Of a DNA stretch of 64,000 bases, positions 26,336-35,926 are shown piece by piece. Every line of letters starts with the position of its first letter. Positions within the stretch are counted from its first letter, which is position 1. The stretch spans positions 608,501 through 672,500 of the forward strand of contig NZ_JPOI01000001.1 in NCBI RefSeq assembly GCF_000733845.1. Direction: 5' to 3'. The translations under genes and the position numbers were made by a program. The notes under the pieces are model-generated. The model was not told where the DNA came from and did no database searches. It worked only from the letters and a program-made list of their open reading frames with translations. Origin of the DNA: Geobacillus vulcani PSS1 (GTDB taxonomy: Bacteria > Bacillota > Bacilli > Bacillales > Anoxybacillaceae).

Positions 26336-26453
26336 TACTGCTTCAGCTCCTTTATTCTTTGCTTGCATTCCAGTTCTTGGAATGCACCTCCAAATGACCT
26401 TTGCCACTCGGGCGAGTTGAACACTACGGCTCAAACTCATCCGTTTCCTTCAT

Positions 26454-26612
26454 CTAACGCCATTTAGCACATAGTCGTCTTCCTGCATAATATCCCATTG
26501 CTCCCATATAAATGGGGACTACAAAGACAAAGGATGGATAAAAAGGAAGCGACGTAATCGTTGCAATCCCTAAAACAACCGTCCAATCCCATTTAAATCC
26601 CCCCTTTTTCAT
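26454..26612 (-). CDS. Possible 52-residue membrane peptide
   Basis: A short frame opening MKKGGFKWDWTVVLGIATIT, with two hydrophobic stretches (TVVLGIATITSLPFYPSFVF and VVPIYMGAMGYY) and a basic end (AGRRLCAKWR). The composition looks like a small membrane protein. There is no strong binding site before the ATG, and the surroundings are pseudogene debris, so it may itself be a leftover. I do not recognise a family. Confidence 0.35.
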   Translation of the reverse strand: MKKGGFKWDWTVVLGIATITSLPFYPSFVFVVPIYMGAMGYYAGRRLCAKWR

Positions 26613-26660
26613 CAACAAAAGAAACTGAAGCGAAAAATCTCATCCGTCTAAATCGTCATG

Positions 26661-26813
26661 CCCAGCAGGGCGGTGATTTAAGGGGAAATGGTGCTTCCAA
26701 CAGCGTGTCTCCAGTTGAAACATCTTGCGACACCATAACTTGCCCCCCGGATTCTCGCAAATGGTGCAAACCGATCGTCGGTGATGTTGCCCGTTTTCCA
26801 TTGGTTTCCTTAG
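26661..26813. repeat. Dispersed MITE-like repeat, copy 6 (degenerate)
   Basis: It starts CAGGGCGGTGATTTAAGGGG and ends around GTTTTCCATTGGTTTCCTTAG. The inner part follows the other copies only loosely. Confidence 0.45.
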
Positions 26814-26909
26814 GAACAGAATCACCGGGGTGTGTACCGGTTATGCGAAGGTGAATCGTTTCATGAGCATGTATACAGGCAATACAGCCATCATGTTCGT
26901 CTATAAAAG

Positions 26910-27026
26910 TCAATCAAGTACAGCTCTTGGTGATGAACCTTGATAATGATGAAGCTCCAAATATTGTTTGATTGTACAGCAAATGTCTTCCTCATCGTCG
27001 ATAACTAAAATTTTCTTTTTGTTCAT
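26910..27026 (-). pseudogene. Response-regulator N-terminal fragment cut by an insertion-sequence end
   Basis: The ATG at 27026 (GGGGGAGCAAAAG before it) opens MNKKKILVIDDEEDICCTIK, the first strand, acidic pair and first helix of a receiver domain. After about 29 residues homology stops. The next bases, read on the minus strand, are GGTTCATCACCAAGAGCTG then TACTTGATT, which match the inverted ends of the remnant at 11300-11445. The gene was therefore broken by insertion of that type of element. It lay downstream of the four-gene ABC operon and may have belonged to it. Confidence 0.75.
26913..26940. mobile_element. Single surviving end of an ISL3-like insertion sequence
   Basis: It is nearly the same as the two inverted ends at 11300-11327 and 11418-11445. 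Only one end is recognisable here; the rest of the element (leftwards) has decayed or been deleted. Confidence 0.6.
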
Positions 27027-27073
27027 CTTTTGCTCCCCCATATTCGCGAATTTCGACATGACACCCATGACGG

Positions 27074-27727
27074 TCATTCTGACGCAATATGGGTCATACC
27101 GGTAATCATCCCTTCATTCATTGCATACACTTCGTGGCATAATGACTGGATGTCCACCTTGTTGTGAGACGTCAACAAAATGGTGCAGCCTCTTTTGTTT
27201 TCTTCCCGAATCATTTGGTACACTTGATCCACTGATTTTTCATCCAAAGCATTCATCGGTTCGTCGAGCAACATCAACTGCGGCTTCTCCATGATGCACT
27301 GTGCGATAGCCAGTCTTTGTCTCATTCCAAGAGAGTAGGCTTTCACCGGCCTTTTATCATGCGGATCCAACCCTACCCGCTCCATTGCCTCTTTTACCTC
27401 GCGCTCGCCGATTTTGTTTTGAATCATGGCTAAAAAATGCAAATTATCGAATCCTGAGTATTGTTCAAGGAAACCTGGTTTTTCCAATAAAACAGAAATA
27501 TCGCTCGGAAAGGATACATCTTGGTGCAACGTCTGGCCAAATACCGCCACCGTGCCGGTGGACGGCTTCACCAATCCACTGATGACTCGGAATAACATCG
27601 TTTTCCCTGATCCGTTCGGCCCGACGAATCCATAAATCTTTCCTTTTTCCAATTCCAAGTTGATATGGCGCAACACTTCTCTTCCTTTTATCGTTTTGGA
27701 AACATTGGACAAGACGATCGCCTTCAT
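27074..27727 (-). CDS. ABC transporter ATP-binding protein
   Basis: 217 residues, a single ATPase domain. Walker A GPNGSGKT is at residues 36-43, with the signature region YSLGMRQRLAIAQ, Walker B LMLLDEPMNALD and the switch histidine LLTSHN. It is most like ATPases of ABC-2 type exporters and bacteriocin-immunity transporters. TCTAGGAGGGGTTCGAT precedes the ATG. It is the last gene of an operon after three membrane-protein genes and probably powers them. The substrate is unknown. Confidence 0.88.
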   Translation of the reverse strand: MKAIVLSNVSKTIKGREVLRHINLELEKGKIYGFVGPNGSGKTMLFRVISGLVKPSTGTVAVFGQTLHQDVSFPSDISVLLEKPGFLEQYSGFDNLHFLAMIQNKIGEREVKEAMERVGLDPHDKRPVKAYSLGMRQRLAIAQCIMEKPQLMLLDEPMNALDEKSVDQVYQMIREENKRGCTILLTSHNKVDIQSLCHEVYAMNEGMITGMTHIASE

Positions 27728-27739
27728 ATCGAACCCCTC

Positions 27740-28441
27740 CTAGATATAATCCGCGTTCTTCACTCTTTTGACCGTCCAATACCCGAACAGACCAATCAAC
27801 AAGAGCTCCACAAACAGAGCCAACCACACGATAAGGCCGCCCCGCAAGTGATCGGCCATGCTGTAGTATAAGGGAACGAAAGCCATTGGCTGCTTCACGC
27901 CTATAAAAAACAAAGCGAGAATGACGGCATTGGCCAAATGATTCGTCGCGTGCACCTTCAAACACATCCACACGCTGGCATGCCAATACAAATTCACAGC
28001 GATGCAAATGAACATGACCACTAACGAACGGTCAAACGAAACCACCATACGCGACACAAAGAGACCGAAAACGCTAGCGATCAAAAACGCCGCCAATACA
28101 TACACCAATGTAAACGGAACACCTGCCAGCAGCCTAGCCATCGTGTACGACGTCGTATCCCTTAACAAAATGAACAGTGTATGTTCAAAATATTTATCAC
28201 GTTTTTTCCAAACGATTTGGAGCAACACCACATAGCCGAAACAAAACATCAGCCAATACATCCAATTTGAGATCGTCACCGCTCCGAATAAGCGGACGAA
28301 CAACTCCGATAGGTGTTGGGAAGAAAACGCCTCTGACCTGATGGACATCATGGTGCCCAACAGTGGGAACAAAAGGCAGGTAATCATAATTTTTTTGAAC
28401 TCCATTTTGATGAGAGTAAACTCCAAATCCATTCGTTTCAT
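27740..28441 (-). CDS. ABC-2-like membrane protein of unknown function
   Basis: 233 residues with about six hydrophobic segments (e.g. MITCLLFPLLGTMM, WMYWLMFCFGYVVLLQIVW, FTLVYVLAAFLIASVFGLFV). No family is certain. The length and helix pattern fit the permease half of an ABC-2 exporter. Its ATG overlaps the previous gene's stop by 4 bp (ATGA), and the ATPase gene follows after 12 bp, which ties them together. Confidence 0.7.
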   Translation of the reverse strand: MKRMDLEFTLIKMEFKKIMITCLLFPLLGTMMSIRSEAFSSQHLSELFVRLFGAVTISNWMYWLMFCFGYVVLLQIVWKKRDKYFEHTLFILLRDTTSYTMARLLAGVPFTLVYVLAAFLIASVFGLFVSRMVVSFDRSLVVMFICIAVNLYWHASVWMCLKVHATNHLANAVILALFFIGVKQPMAFVPLYYSMADHLRGGLIVWLALFVELLLIGLFGYWTVKRVKNADYI

Positions 28442-29178
28442 AAAAGATCATCCTGAACATAGTAGTTTTTGTTGTTTGACGAAAACCGAATCATATGGAT
28501 CAACAGCAACATCATCAAAACGAAAACTAGGATTGTCCAAACGGGAGACACTCTCTCACTGATGTAAAATACGTATGGTATCATCTTGAAGGTGAACATA
28601 TCCAATATGGCCAGTGTGATAACCGTTACGACGCTGAAAAAACGGTTCACCCAAAAATCGGTTAGCATCACAAACATCAACCCGAATATCGCTGTGAGCA
28701 AAAAATACGTAATAAGAAAATAAAGGAACGAGCTTTTGTCCCCACGATATGGCACGTATAAAAAAGCCGCATGGACGTTCTTTATGTTGGGATATATGAT
28801 ATATTTCACCAACGTTGTACATAATCCGCCTACTGCGACAACCCAAAGAGACATACAGACAGCTAAGGCGAGGACGAGTAGCGCTTTATGCATCCCAATC
28901 TGTCCCCGGGTGCGGTATCTTCTTAGGATCATCCACGTATTGGTTCGCAACATTGAACCTAAAAGAAATAAAAAAGCAGGCAGATGGAAAAATTCATACC
29001 GATAGAGCAAGATAAACTCTTTTAGACTATGCCATTTGCCAATCGTGATTGATCCCCATGGCAGGACGGCTGCAAACATCAACAAGGCAATGACGCCTAG
29101 AACGGTCTTGATGACGGTTCGATGCAACGTTACATCTTGCCAAATGAAAAAAAAGCTCTGTTTACAGAACATCTTCAC
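28438..29178 (-). CDS. ABC-2-like membrane protein of unknown function
   Basis: 246 residues with six hydrophobic segments. It may start at GTG 29178 or ATG 29172, both inside the end of the preceding gene, so translation is coupled. It is similar in size and design to the other membrane proteins of the operon but not clearly homologous by eye. Probable permease subunit. Confidence 0.68.
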   Translation of the reverse strand: MKMFCKQSFFFIWQDVTLHRTVIKTVLGVIALLMFAAVLPWGSITIGKWHSLKEFILLYRYEFFHLPAFLFLLGSMLRTNTWMILRRYRTRGQIGMHKALLVLALAVCMSLWVVAVGGLCTTLVKYIIYPNIKNVHAAFLYVPYRGDKSSFLYFLITYFLLTAIFGLMFVMLTDFWVNRFFSVVTVITLAILDMFTFKMIPYVFYISERVSPVWTILVFVLMMLLLIHMIRFSSNNKNYYVQDDLL

Positions 29179-30043
29179 TTTTCTTCACTCCATACGAAAA
29201 TACCCCTACCGCGATCAACAATTGGAGGACAAACACGATGGCCATTTTCCAATAGGACAATCCTTCTACTGGTTGTGAAGGAAGTAAGAAATTAAACGGA
29301 TCCCAAGCAAGTTGGCCGATGATGGTCAGCACCGCCCAACAAAGCATATAAATGATTTGTGGCATCAACGTAATCAAATACCGATTTTTCAACAACAAGG
29401 AACATCCTAAACCAAGGCAGACGTAACCGCTGGCAAATAGCCCCCCGATTACATAATAAACGAGTGTATACCAATAAGGGGAGATCTCCAGCAAAGATGA
29501 AAAAAGCGTTTTCTTTTCTCCCTCAAATGAGTTGTCCGGCAGCGGCAGCGTCCCAGCGATCAATTGCCGATATGCCTGGGAAAAGCTCGAATAATCCCAA
29601 TGATTCGTCAACAGATTCACCAGCACAACTCCCAGCACAAGAGGAAGGAGGAACAAGAAAAAAGCGCTGATATAGGTAAACATAAACTTCCTTCGGTAAT
29701 AAGCTCCTCTTCCCATCCGTGTCAATTGATAATGAACATTTCCGCTCTTTCGTTCACGATCAATCGAATCCACCAATGGGATCGACAACAATAGGGGGAA
29801 AAGGAAGTAATATAGAGATGAGAGTACGTTAAAGTGGAAGCCTCCTAGACCAACCCATTCAAGGTGAGGCGATGCCAAGGCGAAAACATTTGGATTGTCG
29901 TGGTAAATTCGTTCAAGCAACTGCACATTTTCACGATAATCTTTCACTCCCAACACAACGGCGCCGATGACAAGCAGCAGCAGGCAGGCTACGCTGATGT
30001 AAAGATTTCTATTTTTTAGCAGTTTCCGCAACTCGATATACAT
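29162..30043 (-). CDS. ABC-2-type permease-like membrane protein
   Basis: 293 residues. The N terminus MYIELRKLLKNRNLYISVAC is typical of ABC-2 permeases, and the stretch SIDRERKSGNVHYQLTRMGR between helices 2 and 3 is like the cytoplasmic loop of this class. There are six or so membrane helices with a large outer loop (about 145-190). GGGGGAGAGGAGAGA precedes the ATG. First gene of the operon. Sets of several membrane proteins plus one ATPase and a nearby regulator are known from peptide-antibiotic immunity loci, but no precursor or modification gene is visible here. Confidence 0.75.
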   Translation of the reverse strand: MYIELRKLLKNRNLYISVACLLLLVIGAVVLGVKDYRENVQLLERIYHDNPNVFALASPHLEWVGLGGFHFNVLSSLYYFLFPLLLSIPLVDSIDRERKSGNVHYQLTRMGRGAYYRRKFMFTYISAFFLFLLPLVLGVVLVNLLTNHWDYSSFSQAYRQLIAGTLPLPDNSFEGEKKTLFSSLLEISPYWYTLVYYVIGGLFASGYVCLGLGCSLLLKNRYLITLMPQIIYMLCWAVLTIIGQLAWDPFNFLLPSQPVEGLSYWKMAIVFVLQLLIAVGVFSYGVKKSEDVL

Positions 30044-30086
30044 TCTCTCCTCTCCCCCATCAATAAACCGTTTTCTTATCTACGCT

Positions 30087-30209
30087 CTAGACGAACGGTA
30101 ATTCAAGAGGGAATACCGCTTTCATCATTATTTCTCAAATAGAAAAACCTTCAACATCGCATCCATTCACTGATCAACGAAAAATAGCCGTTTTTCACTA
30201 ATCTTCTCT
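30087..30209. repeat. Dispersed MITE-like repeat, copy 7
   Basis: About 123 bp. It begins CTAGACGAACGGTAATTCAA, has the core TTTCTCAAATAGAAAAACCT, and ends GTTTTTCACTAATCTTCTC. It lies just upstream of the four-gene ABC operon. Confidence 0.72.
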
Positions 30210-30269
30210 TCTATGAGCGAGCCATCTGTGAAAAAACTTGTTTCTTGAAAAACAGTATAAAACCTAATT

Positions 30270-30317
30270 CTAAGTCTTTTCTAATGCCGCTGGAGACACG
30301 TTAGCTTGCGCAAGCAT
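30270..30317 (-). CDS. Possible 15-residue peptide gene upstream of the ABC operon
   Basis: A very strong binding site (GAAAGGAGGTTCGG) precedes an ATG that opens MLAQANVSPAALEKT and then a stop. About 90 bp upstream on the same strand is a good extended -10 box (TGTTATAAT, 30396-30404). There is no similar protein that I recognise. It could be a true micro-ORF (signal or leader peptide for the ABC operon 230 bp downstream) or the start of a decayed gene. Confidence 0.35.
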   Translation of the reverse strand: MLAQANVSPAALEKT

Positions 30318-30395
30318 CCGAACCTCCTTTCTTTCCGGCTCTTTGGTCAGACCATGGTCTATGTCAGCGGAATGCGCCACAGCTAACTTAACTGT

Positions 30396-30404
30396 ATTAT
30401 AACA
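30396..30404 (-). promoter_or_regulatory. Extended -10 promoter upstream of the micro-ORF
   Basis: TGTTATAAT on the minus strand. The -35 region 17 bases upstream is poor (TACTTG), as is usual for extended -10 promoters. Confidence 0.5.
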
Positions 30405-30429
30405 TATAATACAAAAAACAAGTAGTGAG

Positions 30430-30475
30430 AGAAAAAAATAAAAAATTCGGCTGGCCTCAATTTCGGACCAGCCTT
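30430..30475 (-). terminator. Terminator of metY
   Basis: On the minus strand GGCTGG / CCAGCC, extended by TCC/GGA-type pairing in the loop, then GAATTTTTTATTTTTTT. Confidence 0.82.
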
Positions 30476-30496
30476 TAAATGCTTGCCTACTATTCG

Positions 30497-31875
<1,379 letters not shown>

Positions 31876-31886
31876 TTTTATATAAA

Positions 31887-31915
31887 AATCTACCATTCCC
31901 ATCGGGGGATGTCAA
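31887..31915 (-). promoter_or_regulatory. metY promoter
   Basis: On the minus strand TTGACA (31915-31910), 17 bases, TAGATT (31892-31887). Confidence 0.7.
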
Positions 31916-31929
31916 TCGTGTTTTTTTAA

Positions 31930-31978
31930 AAGTCTAAAAAATCAATGAACGAAACAAGCCTGCGAATCGCAGGCTTGT
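31930..31978 (-). terminator. Terminator of the gatCAB operon
   Basis: ACAAGCCTGCG / CGCAGGCTTGT on the minus strand, followed by a T-rich tail, just 3' of the gatB stop. Confidence 0.85.
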
Positions 31979-31986
31979 CCGATGAG

Positions 31987-33417
31987 TTACCTCTTGTTGA
32001 TTTCCTCGATGAGCAGCTTGTTGACAAGCGGCGGGTTGGCTTGTCCTTTCGTTGCTTTCATCACTTGGCCGACGAGGAAGCCAAGCGCGCGGTCTTTGCC
32101 GTTTTTGAAGTCTTCCACCGATTGCGGGTTGGCGTCGAGCACTTCGAGTACGATTTTGCGCAGCGCTCCTTCGTCGGAAATTTGCACGAGCCCTTTCTCT
32201 TTGACGATTTTCTCTGGGTCGCCGCCGTGTTCGACGAGCTCTTTGAACACTTTTTTGGCGATTTTCGACGAAATCGTGCCGTTTTGGATCAGCTTGATCA
32301 TTCCAGCCAAGCTTTCCGGCGTCAAGGCGATGTCATGGAGCTCTTTTTGCTCGGCGTTTAAGTAACCGGATACTTCGACCATGAGCCAGTTGGACGCCAG
32401 TTTCGGGTCGGCGCCGTTGGCGACCGTCGCTTCAAAGAAGTCGGCCATTTCTTTCGTCAAGGTGAGCACTTTGGCGTCGTATTCCGGCAAGCCCCATTCT
32501 TCGACATACCGCTTTCGGCGGGCATCCGGGAGCTCCGGAATCGAGGCGCGGACGCGTTCTTTCCATTCGTCGTCAATATAGAGCATGACCAAGTCCGGCT
32601 CTGGGAAGTAGCGGTAGTCTTCCGATCCTTCTTTGACGCGCATGAGCACGGTTGTTTTCGTCGCTTCGTCAAACCGCCGCGTTTCTTGGCGGATGACGCC
32701 GCCGGAGAGCAAAATTTTCTCCTGCCGTTTCGCCTCGTACTCGAGCCCCATGCGGACGAAGTTGAACGAGTTTAAGTTTTTCAATTCGGTTTTCGTGCCG
32801 AATTGGTCCGACCCGATCGGGCGGAGCGAGATGTTCGCATCGCAGCGGAGCGACCCTTCTTCCATTTTGCAGTCGGAGACGCCGGTGTATTGGATGATCG
32901 CCTTTAATTTTTCCAAATACGCATACGCTTCTTCCGGCGAGCGGATGTCCGGCTCCGAGACGATCTCAATGAGCGGCGTCCCTTGGCGGTTAAAGTCGAC
33001 AAGCGAGTAGCCGTCGCCCGTGTGCGTCAATTTGCCGGCGTCTTCTTCAAGGTGAATGCGGGTGATGCCGATTTTTTTCTTTTTCCCGTTCACTTCGATT
33101 TCAATCCAGCCGTTTTTGCCGAGCGGCTGGTCGTATTGCGAAATTTGGTACGCTTTCGGGTTGTCCGGATAAAAGTAGTTTTTGCGGTCAAATTTCGTCT
33201 CAGTCGCGATTTCGCAGTTGAGCGCCATCGCCGCCTTCATCGCAAATTCGACCGCTTGCCGGTTCAAAACCGGCAGCACGCCCGGATACCCTAAGTCGAT
33301 GACGTTCGTTTGCGTATTCGGGGGCGCCCCGAAGGCGTTCGGGCTGCTGGAGAAAATTTTCGATTTCGTTTTCAGCTCGACGTGGACCTCAAGTCCGATC
33401 ACCGTTTCAAAATTCAT
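31987..33417 (-). CDS. gatB: Asp-tRNA(Asn)/Glu-tRNA(Gln) amidotransferase subunit B
   Basis: 476 residues. [15 protein letters not shown] at the N terminus, the [13 protein letters not shown] block and the C-terminal YqeY-like tail ([19 protein letters not shown]) are diagnostic. GatB activates the misacylated Glu-tRNA(Gln) or Asp-tRNA(Asn) by phosphorylation so that GatA-derived ammonia can amidate it. The ATG at 33417 has AAGGGGGGATCGACG before it; the longer open frame 5' lies within gatA and is not coding. Third gene of gatCAB, 13 bp after gatA. Confidence 0.96.
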   Translation of the reverse strand: MNFETVIGLEVHVELKTKSKIFSSSPNAFGAPPNTQTNVIDLGYPGVLPVLNRQAVEFAMKAAMALNCEIATETKFDRKNYFYPDNPKAYQISQYDQPLGKNGWIEIEVNGKKKKIGITRIHLEEDAGKLTHTGDGYSLVDFNRQGTPLIEIVSEPDIRSPEEAYAYLEKLKAIIQYTGVSDCKMEEGSLRCDANISLRPIGSDQFGTKTELKNLNSFNFVRMGLEYEAKRQEKILLSGGVIRQETRRFDEATKTTVLMRVKEGSEDYRYFPEPDLVMLYIDDEWKERVRASIPELPDARRKRYVEEWGLPEYDAKVLTLTKEMADFFEATVANGADPKLASNWLMVEVSGYLNAEQKELHDIALTPESLAGMIKLIQNGTISSKIAKKVFKELVEHGGDPEKIVKEKGLVQISDEGALRKIVLEVLDANPQSVEDFKNGKDRALGFLVGQVMKATKGQANPPLVNKLLIEEINKR

Positions 33418-33430
33418 CGTCGATCCCCCC

Positions 33431-34888
33431 TTACAACACCGGTTTTTGCTTATGGTAGTCGGTCGCTTGTTCAAAGGCGTGAGCGACGCGATAGACCGTG
33501 CTTTCATCAAAGTGCTTGCCGATGATTTGCAAGCCGACTGGCAATCCGTCGACAAAGCCGCACGGCACGGAAATCGCCGGCACGCCGGCAAGGTTGACCG
33601 GAATTGTCAAAATATCGTTCATATACATGGTCAGCGGATCGCTCGTTTTCTCGCCGATTTTAAACGCCGGCGTCGGCGTGGTCGGACCGATGATGACGTC
33701 GTATTGCTCAAAAACGTTTTCGAAGTCGCGCTTGATCAACGTCCGCACTTTTTGCGCTTTTTTGTAATACGCATCGTAATAACCTGAGCTTAAGGCAAAC
33801 GTCCCGAGCATGATGCGGCGCTTGACCTCGTTGCCGAACCCTTCGCTCCGCGTCAATTTGTACATATCGATCAAGTTTTTCGCGTTGTCGGTCCGATATC
33901 CGTAGCGAACGCCATCAAAACGGGCAAGGTTGGCCGATGCTTCCGACGAAGCAAGCAAATAGTACGTCGCCAAGGCGTATTTTGAATGCGGCAGCGACAC
34001 TTCTTCCCATGTCGCTCCGAGCTTCTCGAGCACGTTGAGCGCGGCAAGCACCGACTGGCGCACGCCTTCGTCGACGCCTTCGCCCAAATATTCTTTCGGC
34101 ACAGCGATTTTCAAGCCTTTGATATCGCCCGTCAACGCTTCGACATAGTTGGGCACGGGGATGTTCGCTGACGTCGAATCCATCGGGTCAACGCCAGAAA
34201 TCACTTGCAGCAAGTAGGCGTTATCTTCCACCGTGCGCGTAATCGGGCCGATTTGGTCGAGCGATGACGCGAACGCGACGAGCCCGAAACGCGACACGCG
34301 GCCGTACGTCGGCTTCAATCCGACAACCCCGCAAAACGCCGCGGGCTGGCGGATCGAACCGCCCGTATCCGAGCCGAGCGCAAACGGCACTTCGCCTGCC
34401 GCCACCGCCGCCGCCGAACCGCCGCTGGAACCGCCCGGCACGCGCTCTAAATCCCACGGGTTGCGCGTCAGCTGAAAGCCGGAGTTTTCCGTTGACGAGC
34501 CCATGGCGAACTCGTCCATGTTCAGCTTCCCGATCGTAATCGCACCGGCGGCGTTCAACCGCTCCATGACGGTCGCATCGTAAATCGGGTCAAAGTTGTA
34601 TAAAATTTTGCTGGCGCATGTCGTGCGCAACCCTTTGGTGACAATGTTGTCTTTAATGCCGATCGGCAAGCCGAACAGCGGGTGGGTCTCCTCGCCTTTC
34701 GCCAACTTGTCATCAAGCTCTTTCGCTTTCGCCCGCGCTTGCTCTTCGTTCAGCGTTAAAAACGCCTGCACTTTCTCTTCCACTTCGCCGATGCGGCGAT
34801 ACGATTCCTCCACTAAGTCGGAAACCGATACTTCTTTTTTCTGCAGCAGCGTATGTAATTCCGACACCGTATGGTCAAAGAGCGACAT
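33431..34888 (-). CDS. gatA: Asp-tRNA(Asn)/Glu-tRNA(Gln) amidotransferase subunit A
   Basis: 485 residues, amidase-signature family. The Ser-cisSer-Lys triad is present: Lys79 ([10 protein letters not shown]), and the two serines in [14 protein letters not shown] and [14 protein letters not shown]. GatA releases ammonia from glutamine for transamidation in the GatCAB complex. AAGGAGGGGGATTT precedes the ATG. It follows gatC after 12 bp. Confidence 0.97.
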   Translation of the reverse strand: MSLFDHTVSELHTLLQKKEVSVSDLVEESYRRIGEVEEKVQAFLTLNEEQARAKAKELDDKLAKGEETHPLFGLPIGIKDNIVTKGLRTTCASKILYNFDPIYDATVMERLNAAGAITIGKLNMDEFAMGSSTENSGFQLTRNPWDLERVPGGSSGGSAAAVAAGEVPFALGSDTGGSIRQPAAFCGVVGLKPTYGRVSRFGLVAFASSLDQIGPITRTVEDNAYLLQVISGVDPMDSTSANIPVPNYVEALTGDIKGLKIAVPKEYLGEGVDEGVRQSVLAALNVLEKLGATWEEVSLPHSKYALATYYLLASSEASANLARFDGVRYGYRTDNAKNLIDMYKLTRSEGFGNEVKRRIMLGTFALSSGYYDAYYKKAQKVRTLIKRDFENVFEQYDVIIGPTTPTPAFKIGEKTSDPLTMYMNDILTIPVNLAGVPAISVPCGFVDGLPVGLQIIGKHFDESTVYRVAHAFEQATDYHKQKPVL

Positions 34889-34900
34889 AAATCCCCCTCC

Positions 34901-35191
34901 TTACTCTAAAATAGCGGGCACGCGGAACTGGCCGTCTTGCTGGTCCGGCGCGTTTTTCAACACTTCCTCGCGCGGCAGCCCCGGTTCTGGAATGTCCTCG
35001 CGCATCACGTTTCGCATATCAAGCACGTGCGAAGTCGGCGGCACGTTTTCGGTATCCAATTCATTCAACTGCTCGGCAAACGTAATGATCGCGTCGAGCT
35101 GTTTCGTAAACATCTCCGCCTCTTCTTCGGTAATCGCCAACCGCGCCAAGTCGGCGACATGCTTCACTTGTTCGAGCGAAATTCGCGACAT
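34901..35191 (-). CDS. gatC: Asp-tRNA(Asn)/Glu-tRNA(Gln) amidotransferase subunit C
   Basis: 96 residues. [18 protein letters not shown] and the C-terminal [20 protein letters not shown] are typical of GatC, the belt that stabilises the GatA-GatB pair. I chose the ATG at 35191 because GGAGGTGAACACG precedes it and family homology begins there; an ATG 18 bases upstream overlaps that site. First gene of the operon. Confidence 0.95.
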   Translation of the reverse strand: MSRISLEQVKHVADLARLAITEEEAEMFTKQLDAIITFAEQLNELDTENVPPTSHVLDMRNVMREDIPEPGLPREEVLKNAPDQQDGQFRVPAILE

Positions 35192-35232
35192 CGTGTTCAC
35201 CTCCGACATGGTCGACCTTTCACAATACTATG

Positions 35233-35262
35233 ATGATACCAAAATAAAAGGAAATAAAGCAA
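35233..35262 (-). promoter_or_regulatory. gatCAB promoter candidate
   Basis: On the minus strand TTGCTT (35262-35257), 18 bases, TATCAT (35238-35233), about 42 bp upstream of the gatC start. Confidence 0.55.
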
Positions 35263-35292
35263 CATTCCGGCTAACATTTCCTTTGTTGTCCA

Positions 35293-35321
35293 TTGACGAA
35301 TTCGAACATATGTACTATAAT
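35293..35321 (+). promoter_or_regulatory. Promoter of the 35357 coiled-coil gene
   Basis: TTGACG (35293-35298), 17 bases, TATAAT (35316-35321): a near-consensus promoter, divergent from gatC. Confidence 0.8.
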
Positions 35322-35356
35322 GGCCATAACGTATGAAAAAAGGGGGGATGATGACG

Positions 35357-35926
35357 ATGAGTGAAGCGCTGCTCGCTCAAGTGCTCGACCGCTTGAACGC
35401 GATGGATGGCACACTCCGACTGCTTGTTGAAGGGCAAGAGCGGCTCGAGCGTGAACAAATCGCCATTCGTCAGGAACAAGAAGAAATTCGAAAAGAACAG
35501 CAAGAAATCCGAAAAGAACAACAAGAAATCCGAAAAGAGCAGCAGGAAATCCGTCTGGAACAGCAGCGTCTGCGCCAAGAACAAGATTCGCTTCGCGCCG
35601 GGCAAAAGGAATTAAACGGCATCGTGGCCGCTCTTCTCCACCGCCAAGACGAAACACACGCCAAACTAGAAGCTCTCGCCGCCGATGTTCGCCATCTTCA
35701 CCAAGAATTTGCCTCATTGAAACAAACGGTGGACCGCCTCGAACAGAAAATGGATTCCCGCTATGAGCAATTGACTGCCCAAATCGAAGACATCAAGCTG
35801 GACTTGAATTTTATCGCCCACCGCACCGTCGATAACGAACGCATCATCTACAAGCTTAAAGAAATGCTGTTCCGCTCATCTATTCCCAATACAGAAGGAG
35901 TTCGCCGCCATGAACATCGCGTTTGA
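35357..35926 (+). CDS. Coiled-coil protein with EIRKEQQ heptads
   Basis: About 189 residues. Residues about 40-75 are five 7-residue units (EIRKEQQ) in an uninterrupted coiled coil; the middle has further heptads (LEALAADVRHLHQEFASLK). The C-terminal part (IEDIKLDLNFIAHRTVDNER, then IIYKLKEML) resembles the end domain of small coiled-coil proteins widespread in Bacillaceae. Function unknown; the design parallels the 21605 protein. I chose the ATG at 35357, 9 bases after AGGGGGG. The following VOC gene overlaps its end by 17 bp. Confidence 0.75.
   Translation: MSEALLAQVLDRLNAMDGTLRLLVEGQERLEREQIAIRQEQEEIRKEQQEIRKEQQEIRKEQQEIRLEQQRLRQEQDSLRAGQKELNGIVAALLHRQDETHAKLEALAADVRHLHQEFASLKQTVDRLEQKMDSRYEQLTAQIEDIKLDLNFIAHRTVDNERIIYKLKEMLFRSSIPNTEGVRRHEHRV

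Noticed and set aside
26656..26905. Minus-strand frame (starting FIDEHDGCIACIHAHET) as a transposase N terminus beside the IS end
   Set aside because: Position is suggestive, but I cannot recognise transposase motifs; part of it overlaps repeat copy 6.
30210..30430. SAM riboswitch or T-box near metY
   Set aside because: The core elements are absent, and the stretch lies 3' of metY, not upstream of it.
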